From NCBI GenBank assembly GCA_021850485.1, contig JAJZLY010000007.1, positions 90,973 through 154,972 on the forward strand: a stretch of 64,000 bases of DNA, read 5' to 3'. The notes beneath the pieces were generated by a model. The model was not told where the DNA came from and ran no database searches. It saw nothing but the letters and a program-made list of their open reading frames with translations. This DNA comes from Bacillota bacterium. GTDB taxonomy: Bacteria > Bacillota > Sulfobacillia > JAJZYS01 > JAJZLH01. The translations under genes were made by a program, and so were the position numbers. This document shows, piece by piece, positions 15,870 to 24,807 of the stretch; the stretch's first letter is position 1; each line of letters starts with the position of its first letter.

Positions 15870-16747
15870 GGCCGAGCCTCCGGTCGTTCCTGCCAGTGCC
15901 GGCGGTACAGATCCGGATTCAGGTGCCGAAGCAGCGGATAGCGTTCCCGCAGTGCATACAAATCGGCCGGCTCGAGCTTGGCTGAGCGCACCTGCTGGGA
16001 TAGGACATAGCCCGCTTCGCCAAAAAATCCGGTCTCACCGGGGGTCAGCTCACACGGGGCGAATACCGCCAGCTTCCCATCGACGCCCAGATCGAAAAAG
16101 GTGCCGCTAAGCCCGGTCTCCAGACCGAACGTCTGGTTCTGCTGCACCTCTTGCCACAGCCCGGCCATCGCCCGCGCCGAGCCGTAGGGGGCGATCGGCG
16201 CCAATGGCGCCACCAGCAAGTCGGCGCCTTGCAAGGTGAGCACCCTGGACACCTCGGGCACCCAGGGGTCAGCCCCGAGCAACAGTCCGACCCGCATCGG
16301 GCCCACCTGCCACACGGCCACCTCGGCCGCAGCGATCAGCTCCGCCTCCCACAGGTAGGCATGGGTCTGCTCCTGCCAGCCCAGCAGGCGTCCTTCCGGG
16401 TCGAACAGGGCAGCCCGATGGGTGTAGCCGATCGGTGCCGGCAGCCATACCGATCCCGGCACCAGGTAGATGTGGCGTTCTCTGGCCAGTTCCTCGCCGA
16501 TGGCCAGATAGCTGGCCTCCAGGTCCGCTCCGGCTTGGCGCAGGCGCTCGGCCAGGCCGACCGGCACCATCGACAACTCAGCGGGCAGAAGGCCCATCGC
16601 CATCAGACCAGGAAACACTACCAGTGACTCTGTGGGCACGCCGGCGCCAGCGATGTGGCTCAGCATGACAGACTTCAGTTGTGCCGGGTCGGAGAAATGG
16701 CGAAACGGCAGACGAAAGCCAACCACCGTCAACTCGGCTGCGCTCAC
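15866..16747 (-). CDS. Nitrilase-fold protein lacking the catalytic triad (pseudoenzyme)
   Basis: A 293-residue homologue of the neighbouring nitrilase, recognisable from VVFPGLMAMGLLP, GYTHRAALFDPEGRLLGWQEQTH and the VGLLLGADPWVPEVSRVLTLQGAD stretch. Aligned to the intact copy, the catalytic Glu is Gly47, the Lys is Gln127 and the Cys is Gly158, so all three active-site residues are gone while the fold-defining motifs remain. The frame is open over full length, which argues for a selected non-catalytic role (partner, scaffold or sensor) rather than decay. GTG 16747 has a GAGGAGGTCGAC site. It is the first gene of the four-gene operon. Confidence 0.85.
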   Translation of the reverse strand: MSAAELTVVGFRLPFRHFSDPAQLKSVMLSHIAGAGVPTESLVVFPGLMAMGLLPAELSMVPVGLAERLRQAGADLEASYLAIGEELARERHIYLVPGSVWLPAPIGYTHRAALFDPEGRLLGWQEQTHAYLWEAELIAAAEVAVWQVGPMRVGLLLGADPWVPEVSRVLTLQGADLLVAPLAPIAPYGSARAMAGLWQEVQQNQTFGLETGLSGTFFDLGVDGKLAVFAPCELTPGETGFFGEAGYVLSQQVRSAKLEPADLYALRERYPLLRHLNPDLYRRHWQERPEARP

Positions 16748-16810
16748 CGTCGACCTCCTCGTCCTGCAGGCCGCATCTCACACCGCCGTCGAATTCCAGA
16801 TGCCAAGGGA

Positions 16811-18166
16811 GTGGTCCATCTGGCAGTCTCCGCCGCTGGCGCCCAATCGCCCGCCGGCGATCGCTTTTTGTCCTTGTTCTCCCCGGCTCTGCGGCTGGTC
16901 GGGGAAGACTATGTCGGGCTGGGCCGGCTGAGTCAACTGATGGTCGCCGGCTCCTCCATCGCCGGCGCCGTCAGCGGCCAGCGCCATGACTACTGGGTGG
17001 TGCTCACCGAGGAAAGCGCCCATTGCTCACATTGTAGCCGACCGTGTCGCCATGGGGCGGCGCTTGCCGCGGCCTGGCAGCGCACACCCCAAGACTTCGT
17101 CGATATCGTCGCCCTGACCGACCGGCTGCTGCAAACCCAAGACAGCGCGCCGCTGGTCGCCGGATTGCTTGAGGATCGGGTCCTGGACACCCTTCTAGCC
17201 TTCACCGACCTGCCCTTCATTCCTCCTTCAGACCCAGTCTTGGACCTGGCACGCCTGCCCCAACTGCAGCCGTCGGAGCAGGCGGGTGCCCTGCGCCGTC
17301 TGCTCCAGCGCTTCCCGGCTGATCCGCTCATGGTCACCCAAGCGCTCCAGCAGTTGGCACGCCTGCTCCTCACCGATCTGGCCGACATCGCCCTGCACAC
17401 TGAGGGTCCTAACCTGCTGCCTCTAGCCACGGCGCTGGCCAGCCGGCTGGACGAAGACACCATGGCCACCTTCTTGGACCGGATCTTGGTCCACTTCCAC
17501 GATCTGCGCTCTCGGGGCCAAGATGCCGGCCCTTTGCTGTTGCGCGCCGCCCAAATTCTGGCCCTACGCCCGAACGACACCCTGGCGTTGGCCTATCTGG
17601 CCGGCCTTCCCCAGGCGCCGCTGGCTCTTTTTGAAACTGCGGCTGAGCTGGCCCTCCTGGCTGGCTCCCCCCGTCAGGCCCTGTCCCTGCTTGATCAAGC
17701 GTTGCTCACCGCCGAAGGCGGCTCCCGGCTGCAACTCAGCGTGCGGGCCGCCGAAATCGCCGCAGCCAGTGGCAGTGCCCGCGAAGCGACACTGTGGCTC
17801 GGTGCGCTCACGGAAGGCAGTCAGCTGGCGCTCAGCCAACTCACGCGCCGCTTCCCGCATGTGCTGCGGGCGGCGCATGGCGAGGTGGTGGCCGCACTGC
17901 TGGCCCGAGATCCAGACCTTGCCTGTCGGACGGCCCTGGCTGCTAGCGATCTGGCTCTGGCCTTTTCACTCGCCACCGATCACGACCTATCGCTGGCCAC
18001 CCTAAGGCGCCTGGTGCCGCCGGCGCTTAGACGGCAAATCGATCCCACCGTCTGGTCGGTGCGTGGACTCAGCGCCGCTGAGCAGCGCCAGTTCCACCGC
18101 CTGCGCCAGCGGCCGTTGAAGCCGGCAGCGGCCAAGGGAGGTGCCAACAGCCGTGGCCAGCGCTGA
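16811..18166 (+). CDS. SWIM-type zinc-finger-like protein with helical repeat region
   Basis: A protein of about 451 residues. The N-terminal part begins FLSLFSPALRLVGEDYVGLGRL, as SWIM proteins commonly do, and continues to a CxxCxxxCxH motif (Cys72, Cys75, Cys79, His81) followed by GAALAAA, resembling the SWIM zinc finger used in DNA or protein binding. The remainder is Leu/Ala-rich and helical with TPR-like pairs (for example PLLLRAAQILALRPNDTLALAYLAGL). The start is uncertain: GTG 16811 abuts an AAGGGA, while CTG 16820 would have that site at good spacing. It overlaps the phosphatase gene by 14 nt. Function unknown. Confidence 0.7.
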   Translation: MVHLAVSAAGAQSPAGDRFLSLFSPALRLVGEDYVGLGRLSQLMVAGSSIAGAVSGQRHDYWVVLTEESAHCSHCSRPCRHGAALAAAWQRTPQDFVDIVALTDRLLQTQDSAPLVAGLLEDRVLDTLLAFTDLPFIPPSDPVLDLARLPQLQPSEQAGALRRLLQRFPADPLMVTQALQQLARLLLTDLADIALHTEGPNLLPLATALASRLDEDTMATFLDRILVHFHDLRSRGQDAGPLLLRAAQILALRPNDTLALAYLAGLPQAPLALFETAAELALLAGSPRQALSLLDQALLTAEGGSRLQLSVRAAEIAAASGSAREATLWLGALTEGSQLALSQLTRRFPHVLRAAHGEVVAALLARDPDLACRTALAASDLALAFSLATDHDLSLATLRRLVPPALRRQIDPTVWSVRGLSAAEQRQFHRLRQRPLKPAAAKGGANSRGQR

Positions 18167-18953
18167 CTTCGGCCACCAGACCCTGCTGGCCGACGTGGCC
18201 AAGCTGCTGGGCGAGGCGGCCCAGGTTCTGGAGCAGACCTGGGGTCAGGGCGCCCAGGTCCGGCACAAGGGGCCAGCGGATTTGGTCACAGACACCGATC
18301 TGGCGGTGCAGCGCTTCTTGATCCCCCGGCTTCGCGCGTTGCTGCCAGGCAGCGTGGTGCTGGCCGAGGAGGAGGGTCAGGTGCCCACTGCCACCGACCG
18401 CCCCTGCTGGGTGGTCGATCCGGTAGACGGAACGTCCAACCTGGTGCACGGATTTCGCTACGTGGCCATCTCTGTGGCGCTCAGCGATGCTCAGGGGCCG
18501 ATCTTGGGCGGCGTCCACGATGTCTTCGCCGGCCGCCTCTACACCGCTTGGCGCGCGCACGGCGCCTGGGTGGACGGCACACCGATGCACGGCTCAAGCG
18601 TGACCTCGCTGAGCGACGCCTTGGTGGCCTGCGGCACCCCATACGACAAGAGCACACCGGCGGCCGTGTTCGCCCCAATCGCCCAGGTCTGGCAGGCCTG
18701 CCACGACCTACGAGTGCCAGGGGCGGCGGCCTTGGAGCTGGCCCAGCTGGCTGAGGGGCGGCTCGATGCCTTTTTCGAAGCGGACCTGCAGCCGTGGGAC
18801 TTCGCGGCTGGGTGTCTGCTGGTGACCGAGTCCGGCGGTCAGGTCACCGACTGGGCCGGTCGCGGGCGCACCTTGCAGCGCGGCACCATCGTCGCAGCCA
18901 ACCGCCGCCTGCATCGCCAGCTGCTGGACATCTTGACGCCAACTGAGCCGTAG
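18153..18953 (+). CDS. Inositol monophosphatase family protein
   Basis: A 266-residue metal-dependent phosphatase. The metal-binding residues are visible: Glu in VVLAEEEG (about 72), WVVDPVDGTSNLVHG (Asp89, Asp92, family motif A) and WDFAAGCLLVTESGG near the C-terminus (motif B Asp). Substrates in this family include inositol phosphates, fructose-1,6-bisphosphate, histidinol phosphate and 3'-phosphoadenosine phosphate; none can be assigned here. GTG 18153 has AAGGGAGGT about 9 bp upstream, whereas GTG 18141 would overlap that site. The gene overlaps the SWIM-like gene by 14 nt and is followed by an unknown gene on the same strand. Confidence 0.9.
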   Translation: MASADFGHQTLLADVAKLLGEAAQVLEQTWGQGAQVRHKGPADLVTDTDLAVQRFLIPRLRALLPGSVVLAEEEGQVPTATDRPCWVVDPVDGTSNLVHGFRYVAISVALSDAQGPILGGVHDVFAGRLYTAWRAHGAWVDGTPMHGSSVTSLSDALVACGTPYDKSTPAAVFAPIAQVWQACHDLRVPGAAALELAQLAEGRLDAFFEADLQPWDFAAGCLLVTESGGQVTDWAGRGRTLQRGTIVAANRRLHRQLLDILTPTEP

Positions 18954-18978
18954 CCAGACATCCTGGCCGGGAGGCTGC

Positions 18979-19500
18979 ATGACCGAGAGCGCTGACAAGA
19001 AGGAGGCGGCGAGTCAGGTGAAGGAGCTGGAAGCGCTGCGCCAGGCCCTGGATAGCCGCGCCTTCAACCGCCTGCTGGCCCTCACCGACCATGGCCGGCG
19101 CTGGCCCTTTGGCGACGACGGCGAGGAGATCTGCGACAGCTTGCTGCTCGACGCTGACGAGGACACCGTGGAATTGTTGCTCCGCTGTCAGGAGATTTTG
19201 GGCATGGACGCCCCGCCGACACTCACCCTGGATCTGCCAGAGCCGCCGGTCACCACCGAATACCTCAGTTACGACTTTGACGGTGAGGGCCCGCTTCTCG
19301 ACCACTTTCTCGGATCGCTGCGCCAAAACGGCCTGCCGGCAGTGGCGGTCGAGCAAGGCGGCGTGCGCGTCATCGTCACCGTCGCCACCACCAGTCCCTA
19401 CGAGGCGTTTCAGGTACGCCAGATGGTCCAAGAACTGCATCGCTTATCCAAGCTGGCTCTGGGCCGGCCCATGCGCGGCCACCGTCTGCCAGAACCCTAG
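18979..19500 (+). CDS. Conserved-looking hypothetical protein (173 aa)
   Basis: A 173-residue soluble protein that I do not recognise. It is acidic in the first half (ADEDTVELLL) and has a predicted alpha/beta second half (GGVRVIVTVATTSPYEAFQVRQMVQELH) reminiscent of a small ferredoxin-like fold. There are no cysteines of note and no signal peptide. ATG 18979 has a CGGGAGG site. It lies 25 bp after the inositol-phosphatase-like gene on the same strand, so it is probably the last gene of that unit, and it converges on the transglutaminase gene with a gap of 5 bp. Confidence 0.75.
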   Translation: MTESADKKEAASQVKELEALRQALDSRAFNRLLALTDHGRRWPFGDDGEEICDSLLLDADEDTVELLLRCQEILGMDAPPTLTLDLPEPPVTTEYLSYDFDGEGPLLDHFLGSLRQNGLPAVAVEQGGVRVIVTVATTSPYEAFQVRQMVQELHRLSKLALGRPMRGHRLPEP

Positions 19501-19505
19501 TCGGC

Positions 19506-21542
19506 CTAGGCCAGATACCCCAGCCAGCCCACCAGCGGCCTACCGGCGCCAAGCAGCCGGATCAGATCCCCCCGGGCAGGCCCGAATCCGGTCCGGGCCA
19601 CCCCAGATGGGGCATACAGTTGGAGCTCCAGCCATTCTGCCAGCCGCGGCGCTTCTGCCCCCAGCCACTGGCGGGCGGTGTCCTCTAAGTGCCACGGGCG
19701 ACGGGCCAACCAAGTCAGAGCCCGCAGGCGGCGGATTCGGCCAGCCCACAGCCATCCAGCCACCGCCAGCACCGCCAGCCCGCTGGCCACGCTGGTCAGC
19801 GGAAAGGGCCCGGGCCTCGCCAGCGAGGTTTGACCGGAAAGCCCATTGAGCGTCTGGTGAATTTGCACGACCTTGGTCCGCTTGGCCGCGCGTGTCGCCG
19901 CCGCGCCGGCTCCTTGAGCGGCGGCCACATAGGCCGGCAGGGACTGACCCTGGCTAGGCAGTCCGACGCCAAAGCCGGGCGTCGGGTCGATGGGCAGCCA
20001 GCTGGAGCCGGCCCGCGTCGCGGTGTACGGATCGAAGCCACCCACATAGGGTCCGGTGCCGCTGGCGGCCAGAGCCGTCCAACTCAAGGCCTGGGGGAAG
20101 CCGGGGGTGAACACCTCGACCCAGCTGTGGGCATCTGTACCACGCACCACGTCTAGGCCGCCCAGCTGCTGGCCGCCCGTGAAGCCAACCACCAGCCGGG
20201 TGGGAATGCCTACCGCCCGGGCCAGAACTGCCAGCGACGATGAAAAGGCGTTGCAGTCGCCCAGGTGCGAGACAAACAAGAAGTGGTAGACGAAGTCCTG
20301 ACCGTTATCCTGCGGGTAGTGGAGCGTGTAATGCTCGTGCGTCTGCAAATAGCGGACGATGGCCATCACCTGCAGGTAGACGTTGGGGCCGACGCCACGG
20401 ACGATCTGATGCGCCAGGCGGGTCACCGCAGGCGGCAGTTCGGCGGGCAGTTGCAGGTAGGGCGAAGACGCCCAAGCGGCCGGGTTTACGATCAGCGGGC
20501 TGGCGGCGAGAGCGGCGGCTGACAGCTCTGGCACACTCACCGTCACGGTGTAGGTCGATCCTCCAACCGAAAAAGCGTGCTGCTGCGGGAACCACAAGGC
20601 CGTGGTGGTGCCGGTCAGGCGTTCAGGCAGACCCTGGACCGGGGCGTAGGGCAGAGCGGTCAGCAAGTGCACCGTCTCGGTGGCTGCCAGTTGTTGCCCT
20701 AGGACCGCTGGGGCAGCGGCGGTCTGCAGACCGAGCGGGATCGCCTCGGGCGGCAGGGTCGCTGGGTAGATGGTGGGCGGCGGCAGGGAGTTGGTCCAGC
20801 CCTGCCCGGTGTAATAGGTTGCGCGGTACAGCGTCCAGTACAGCGGCAAGGCGCCACGGGCCGTGAACAAGATCTGCTGGCTCAACACCGGGGCCTGGGT
20901 CAACTGGCTGATCGGCACCAGCGTCGTGGTCGTCTGCGTGCCGGTGCCCCCTTGCAGCGCGCCCACGACCGAAGGAGCCGGACCGACCAGCAGGGTCACC
21001 AGAATGAGGGCCGTAGACAAGATGGCGACCCAGCTCCAGTTGCGGGCTCGACCCAGCCCGCCGAGGTCGGCACGGCGAATCGCCAGCCACAGAGCGAGGG
21101 TCACAAACAGCGCCCAGGTTACGTGGCCGCTGATTTCCTTGGCCAGGGCCAGTGCCGCCACGTTCACCAGCAACTCGATCAGCCGCACGCCAAGTCCGGC
21201 GGTCATCTCCTCGACCGCTACCAGTGCCGTGGCCGCCACTTCGAACAAGATGCTGGCCTGAGCAGCGCTCAGCTGGCCCCACTTGCCATCGGCCAAGTGG
21301 TGCAAGAGGCCAAGTGCGGTCACGGTCAGCGGTTGCGTGCCAAGGCCGACACGCAGCGCCAAGAAGACGCCGACCCAGAGTACCCGGGCGGCCAGCCGCC
21401 ACCAGGTCTGCGGAATGGCGGCGGCCGCCACGGTACCGATCGTGAAGCCCACCAGGACCAAGGTGTGTACGGCACCGCCGGCTGAAAGCAGCGCAAACAG
21501 TGCGGGCAGTGGCCAGAGCGCGCCGAGCAGCCGGCGGCTCAC
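19506..21542 (-). CDS. Transglutaminase-like membrane protein (TgpA family)
   Basis: A 678-residue membrane protein. About six N-terminal hydrophobic segments (residues 5-200) precede an exported region. It contains a transglutaminase-like cysteine protease core with catalytic Cys430 in LGDCNAFSSSLAVLARAVGIPTR, His472 in DAHSWVEVF and Asp in PIDPTPG, and then a final transmembrane helix and a cytoplasmic DUF4129-like tail. TgpA proteins occur with MoxR and DUF58 genes, as here, and are thought to act on cell-envelope proteins. GTG 21542 overlaps the TGA of the DUF58 gene (GTGA). Confidence 0.9.
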   Translation of the reverse strand: MSRRLLGALWPLPALFALLSAGGAVHTLVLVGFTIGTVAAAAIPQTWWRLAARVLWVGVFLALRVGLGTQPLTVTALGLLHHLADGKWGQLSAAQASILFEVAATALVAVEEMTAGLGVRLIELLVNVAALALAKEISGHVTWALFVTLALWLAIRRADLGGLGRARNWSWVAILSTALILVTLLVGPAPSVVGALQGGTGTQTTTTLVPISQLTQAPVLSQQILFTARGALPLYWTLYRATYYTGQGWTNSLPPPTIYPATLPPEAIPLGLQTAAAPAVLGQQLAATETVHLLTALPYAPVQGLPERLTGTTTALWFPQQHAFSVGGSTYTVTVSVPELSAAALAASPLIVNPAAWASSPYLQLPAELPPAVTRLAHQIVRGVGPNVYLQVMAIVRYLQTHEHYTLHYPQDNGQDFVYHFLFVSHLGDCNAFSSSLAVLARAVGIPTRLVVGFTGGQQLGGLDVVRGTDAHSWVEVFTPGFPQALSWTALAASGTGPYVGGFDPYTATRAGSSWLPIDPTPGFGVGLPSQGQSLPAYVAAAQGAGAAATRAAKRTKVVQIHQTLNGLSGQTSLARPGPFPLTSVASGLAVLAVAGWLWAGRIRRLRALTWLARRPWHLEDTARQWLGAEAPRLAEWLELQLYAPSGVARTGFGPARGDLIRLLGAGRPLVGWLGYLA

Positions 21543-22585
21543 TGCGCCCACCGCTGGTGGCGGCCCTGGGCGAGGAGATCCGCCAAACCAAGTACCTCCA
21601 CACCGCTGGCAGGCCCGCCCGGTTCCGAGCACCACAGGCGAAAGTGCCCACCAGGATCACTGACCCGACTGCCACTGATCAACAGCGGCAAGCTGCCGAC
21701 TCTCAGCTCAGGCAGCGGGCTCCCTCCCCCGTCTGGCCTCAGGCGAATGAACAGGTCCCACAACAGCTGTTCTTGCAACTCCTGTACGCTCACCTGGCGT
21801 CCAGCGACGAACAACGAGACCGCCAGCCGACGGCGCACCATGGCAAAGGTCACAGACGCCGCCAGCGACACGGCGACCTCAAAGCCGTCGGCACTGGCAT
21901 AGGAGCTGCGCCGGGTGTCCAGGCCGACCAGACAGGGCAGGCTGGTGCGGTGCCATGCCTCTCTGACCTGGACCTCACCGAGGCGGGCCGTCTGCGGCCA
22001 GTGCACCCGCGACAGCCGATCGCCAGGCTGCCAGGCCCTGGCGCCAGCCGGATCGTCATCGGCTGCACTGACGCTGGATCCCAGCACCGCCAGCGGCCCG
22101 AAGACGCGCAGCGGGTCCACGTCGACGGTGGCAGGCCGCACCCGCAACGGCACCCGCTCTTCGCGCACCAGTTGGCGGTCAAGCAGGCCGAAGGGGTCGC
22201 GATAGCGGTCGGATAGGTAAAAGGTGTGTTCGCCGCGTCGCAACTCGCGAAGGGGCATGGCGAAGACCGCCTGCTGACTCCACGCCCAGCCGCTGGCAAA
22301 GACCGTCTCGGTCGGCGCTTGCACGGTCACCTGGTAGTATCCGGGCACCACCGCCCGCAAGTGGGCGGTCATCCGAAATGGCCGCCCCGCCGCCGGTAGC
22401 GCAGGGTCCACTCGCAGCCGGAGTCGGCCGGCTGGTTGAAACAGGTGGCAGCAGGCTGTGAGTGCGCAGGCCATCGCCGCCACCCGCAGCAAATCGCCCC
22501 ACACTGTGCCGGGGAACAGCCGGCTGAGCAGGATCGTCAGAACCACAGCCAGAGCGACCAGCCAAGGTTGGAGCTTGGCGCTCAC
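21539..22585 (-). CDS. DUF58 domain-containing protein
   Basis: A 348-residue protein with two N-terminal hydrophobic segments (about 8-50), a beta-rich region and a C-terminal DUF58/von Willebrand A-like domain. The DUF58 hallmark is visible as YRDPFGLLDR and ARAWQPGDRLSRVHWPQTARLGEVQVRE (about 180-210). Proteins of this kind work with MoxR AAA ATPases as chaperone-like assembly pairs. Both ends are coupled: its GTG overlaps the TGA of the moxR-like gene, and its TGA overlaps the GTG of the transglutaminase gene, so stoichiometric translation is likely. The substrate is unknown. Confidence 0.92.
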   Translation of the reverse strand: MSAKLQPWLVALAVVLTILLSRLFPGTVWGDLLRVAAMACALTACCHLFQPAGRLRLRVDPALPAAGRPFRMTAHLRAVVPGYYQVTVQAPTETVFASGWAWSQQAVFAMPLRELRRGEHTFYLSDRYRDPFGLLDRQLVREERVPLRVRPATVDVDPLRVFGPLAVLGSSVSAADDDPAGARAWQPGDRLSRVHWPQTARLGEVQVREAWHRTSLPCLVGLDTRRSSYASADGFEVAVSLAASVTFAMVRRRLAVSLFVAGRQVSVQELQEQLLWDLFIRLRPDGGGSPLPELRVGSLPLLISGSRVSDPGGHFRLWCSEPGGPASGVEVLGLADLLAQGRHQRWAQ

Positions 22586-23520
22586 CCCAAGCGCCGGGCT
22601 GCTCCTGGGAGCGGCACGGCATTCACCACCTGAGCCACCACGTCTGCGGCCGTCAGGCCCTGGGCGATGGGCTCCGGCCGGAGGAGAAGACGGTGTGCCA
22701 GCACCTCGGCGGCTAGATCTCGCAGGTGGTCAGGCGTCACAAAACGCGCCTGACGAAGGTAGGCCAGAGACCGACTAGCCCGGATCCAGGCGATGGCGCC
22801 GCGCGGACTGACACCCAGCCGCAAGGCTGGATGTTGACGGGTTGCCTCGACCACCGCCTGGGCGTAGTCCACCACCTGATCAGCCACCGGCAGCTGACTG
22901 CTCTCTTCGGCGGCGGCAGCGAGCTCTGCGGCCGACATCACAGCCTCAAGGCGGGGTGGGTGCTGACGATCGCCCTCCGCTTGCATCGCCTGGCGCTCGT
23001 CGGCACCATCCGGATAGCCCACCCGGATGCGCAGCAAGAATCGATCCAGTTGCGCTTCTGGCAAAGCGAAGGTGCCCTCATACTCGATCGGGTTTTGGGT
23101 GGCGACCACCATGAATGGCCGGGCCAGGGGGTAGACCTGCCCGTCCACGGTCACCTGATGCTCCTCCATCGCTTCCAGCAGGCTGGACTGCGTCTTCGGG
23201 GAAGTGCGGTTGATCTCATCTGCCAAAAGCAGATTGCAAAATACCGGTCCGGGACGGAACAGGAAGCTCTGGGTCTTGGCGTCGTAGTAGGTAAACCCGG
23301 TCACGTCTGAAGGCAACAGGTCCGGGGTGAACTGCAAGCGACGGTGGGTCAGGTCAAGACTCTGGGCTAAGCCGCGCACTAGCGTGGTCTTGCCCACTCC
23401 CGGCACGTCGTCAATCAGCAGGTGCCCTTCGGCCAGCAGGACGACCAAGACCCGCTCGACCACAGCCTGGCGGCCCCACGCGACCTTGGACATGGCGGCG
23501 GACAACTGTGTGAGCGGCAA
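22582..23520 (-). CDS. MoxR family AAA ATPase
   Basis: A 312-residue AAA+ ATPase. The Walker A is DDVPGVGKTTLV (GVGKTT about 41-46), Walker B is LLLADEINRTSPKTQ, sensor 1 is ATQNPIEYEGTFALPEAQLDRF and the C-terminal lid domain follows. MoxR proteins act as chaperones in maturing enzyme complexes or envelope proteins and are paired with DUF58 proteins, as here. Start: TTG 23520 lies 9 nt after GAGGGGG and is preferred over an upstream TTG at 23538. It is the first gene of the moxR-DUF58-tgpA operon. Confidence 0.93.
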   Translation of the reverse strand: MPLTQLSAAMSKVAWGRQAVVERVLVVLLAEGHLLIDDVPGVGKTTLVRGLAQSLDLTHRRLQFTPDLLPSDVTGFTYYDAKTQSFLFRPGPVFCNLLLADEINRTSPKTQSSLLEAMEEHQVTVDGQVYPLARPFMVVATQNPIEYEGTFALPEAQLDRFLLRIRVGYPDGADERQAMQAEGDRQHPPRLEAVMSAAELAAAAEESSQLPVADQVVDYAQAVVEATRQHPALRLGVSPRGAIAWIRASRSLAYLRQARFVTPDHLRDLAAEVLAHRLLLRPEPIAQGLTAADVVAQVVNAVPLPGAARRLG

Positions 23521-23592
23521 ACCAGATAGCCCCCTCAAGTGCTGGCAGCCTCTGTCAGGAAGACACTTCGCCCCTGCCCACAGGTTCCCCCC

Positions 23593-24807
23593 TCAGGGTG
23601 CCGACGCCTCGACGGCCGGATCTGCTTGAATGCGGGTCGCAGCCGTCAGATAGCCAGCCACGCCCACAGCTGCGAACACAATGCCGGAGAAAAAGACGGC
23701 ACGACCAACGCCGATGGCTGCTGCCACAGGACCCGCAACCAATGTCGCGACCAAGAGCGACAGGCTGGTGGCGGCGGCGTAGATCGCCATCGCCCGGCCG
23801 CGCACCTCGGACTCGAAGCTCTGCTGATACCAGCTGAGCAGAGGCACCAAAAAGGCGATGTTGAAAAAACCGAGCACGAAATACAAGCCCAGGGCGGTCA
23901 CGAACGAGGGGACCACTCCCAGCAGGGCAGTGATCACCCCGCTGCCAGCCAGCCCGATGTTGATCAGGTGGCGGCGCGAGACGCGGCTTGGATAGCGGGT
24001 CAGCAACATGCCGCCCAGCACCATAGAGACACCTTGCACAGCCGGCAGGTAGGGGTAGAGCGTCGCCGAGACGTGGAAGACGTCGGGCAAGAGCAGGACC
24101 AACAGGGCATTGAAGGCTCCGATCGGCAGGCAGGCAATGGCGATCTGACTCAAGAGGGTGCGCGGGAGCCTCTGGCCGGAGACGGCCTTCATACCGGTCT
24201 TCAGCTCAGCCAGATAACCGGGACCGATCGTCCGCCCCGGCGCCTGAACGCGGACCGCAAAGGAGCGAATCAGCAGCGCAGAGGCGAGGAAAGTCGCCGC
24301 GTCGATCAAAAAGGCCGGACGGACCCCGGCCACTAAGATGAACAGGCCGACCAGCGCATAGCCGATCACATCGATGCCGTTGGCCAGGCTCTGGTCCAAG
24401 CCGTGCGCCCGGGTCAGCTGATCGCCCGTTCCCACCACAACGGGCAGCACGGCCTGGTAGGCAGCACGGTAGAATTCCCACACGCCGTTGGCCAAGAAAG
24501 CCAGCACCATCAAACTGATCAGGTTCGGGGCGAAGAACATGGCGCCCACAGCCACGAACCGGATGAGATCGGCGAAGATCATCGAAGTGCGCCGCTCCAG
24601 ACGATCAACCAGAGGACCAATGAACCATCCGAGCAGGGCGCTTGGAGCCAGCGCGGCTGCGCCGATCAGGGCGATATCCACTGGTGATCCGTGGCTGATC
24701 TGAACCACCAAGATCAGGAGGGCGGCCAGGGTGAAGCGATCTCCAAACCTGGAGATGTTGCGCGACAAGGTCAGGAGCAGGAAATTGCGGTTTCGCAAGA
24801 GATCCAA
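23593..24807 (-). CDS. MFS transporter (MFS_3/enterobactin-exporter-like)
   Basis: A 404-residue membrane protein with about twelve transmembrane segments and the MFS_3 style N-terminus NFLLLTLSRNISRFGDRFTLAALLILV. The loop 2-3 motif (GPLVDRLERRTSMIFADLIRF) is the conserved MFS motif A. Substrates of this group include siderophores, macrolides and other drugs; none can be assigned. TTG 24807 has a GAGGAGCG site at normal distance and no ATG competes. It lies downstream of the degenerate P-loop gene on the same strand but is 92 bp away from it, so cotranscription is open. Confidence 0.88.
   Translation of the reverse strand: MDLLRNRNFLLLTLSRNISRFGDRFTLAALLILVVQISHGSPVDIALIGAAALAPSALLGWFIGPLVDRLERRTSMIFADLIRFVAVGAMFFAPNLISLMVLAFLANGVWEFYRAAYQAVLPVVVGTGDQLTRAHGLDQSLANGIDVIGYALVGLFILVAGVRPAFLIDAATFLASALLIRSFAVRVQAPGRTIGPGYLAELKTGMKAVSGQRLPRTLLSQIAIACLPIGAFNALLVLLLPDVFHVSATLYPYLPAVQGVSMVLGGMLLTRYPSRVSRRHLINIGLAGSGVITALLGVVPSFVTALGLYFVLGFFNIAFLVPLLSWYQQSFESEVRGRAMAIYAAATSLSLLVATLVAGPVAAAIGVGRAVFFSGIVFAAVGVAGYLTAATRIQADPAVEASAP

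Noticed and set aside
14769-15941. A 390-codon plus-strand frame opposite the nitrilase
   Set aside because: Antisense shadow with His/Gln/Arg-rich composition; the minus-strand nitrilase has a full catalytic triad.
16820-16822. CTG as start of the SWIM-like gene
   Set aside because: It has a well-spaced AAGGGAG, but unlike rpsE no conserved upstream residues force it; GTG 16811 is kept with a note of doubt.
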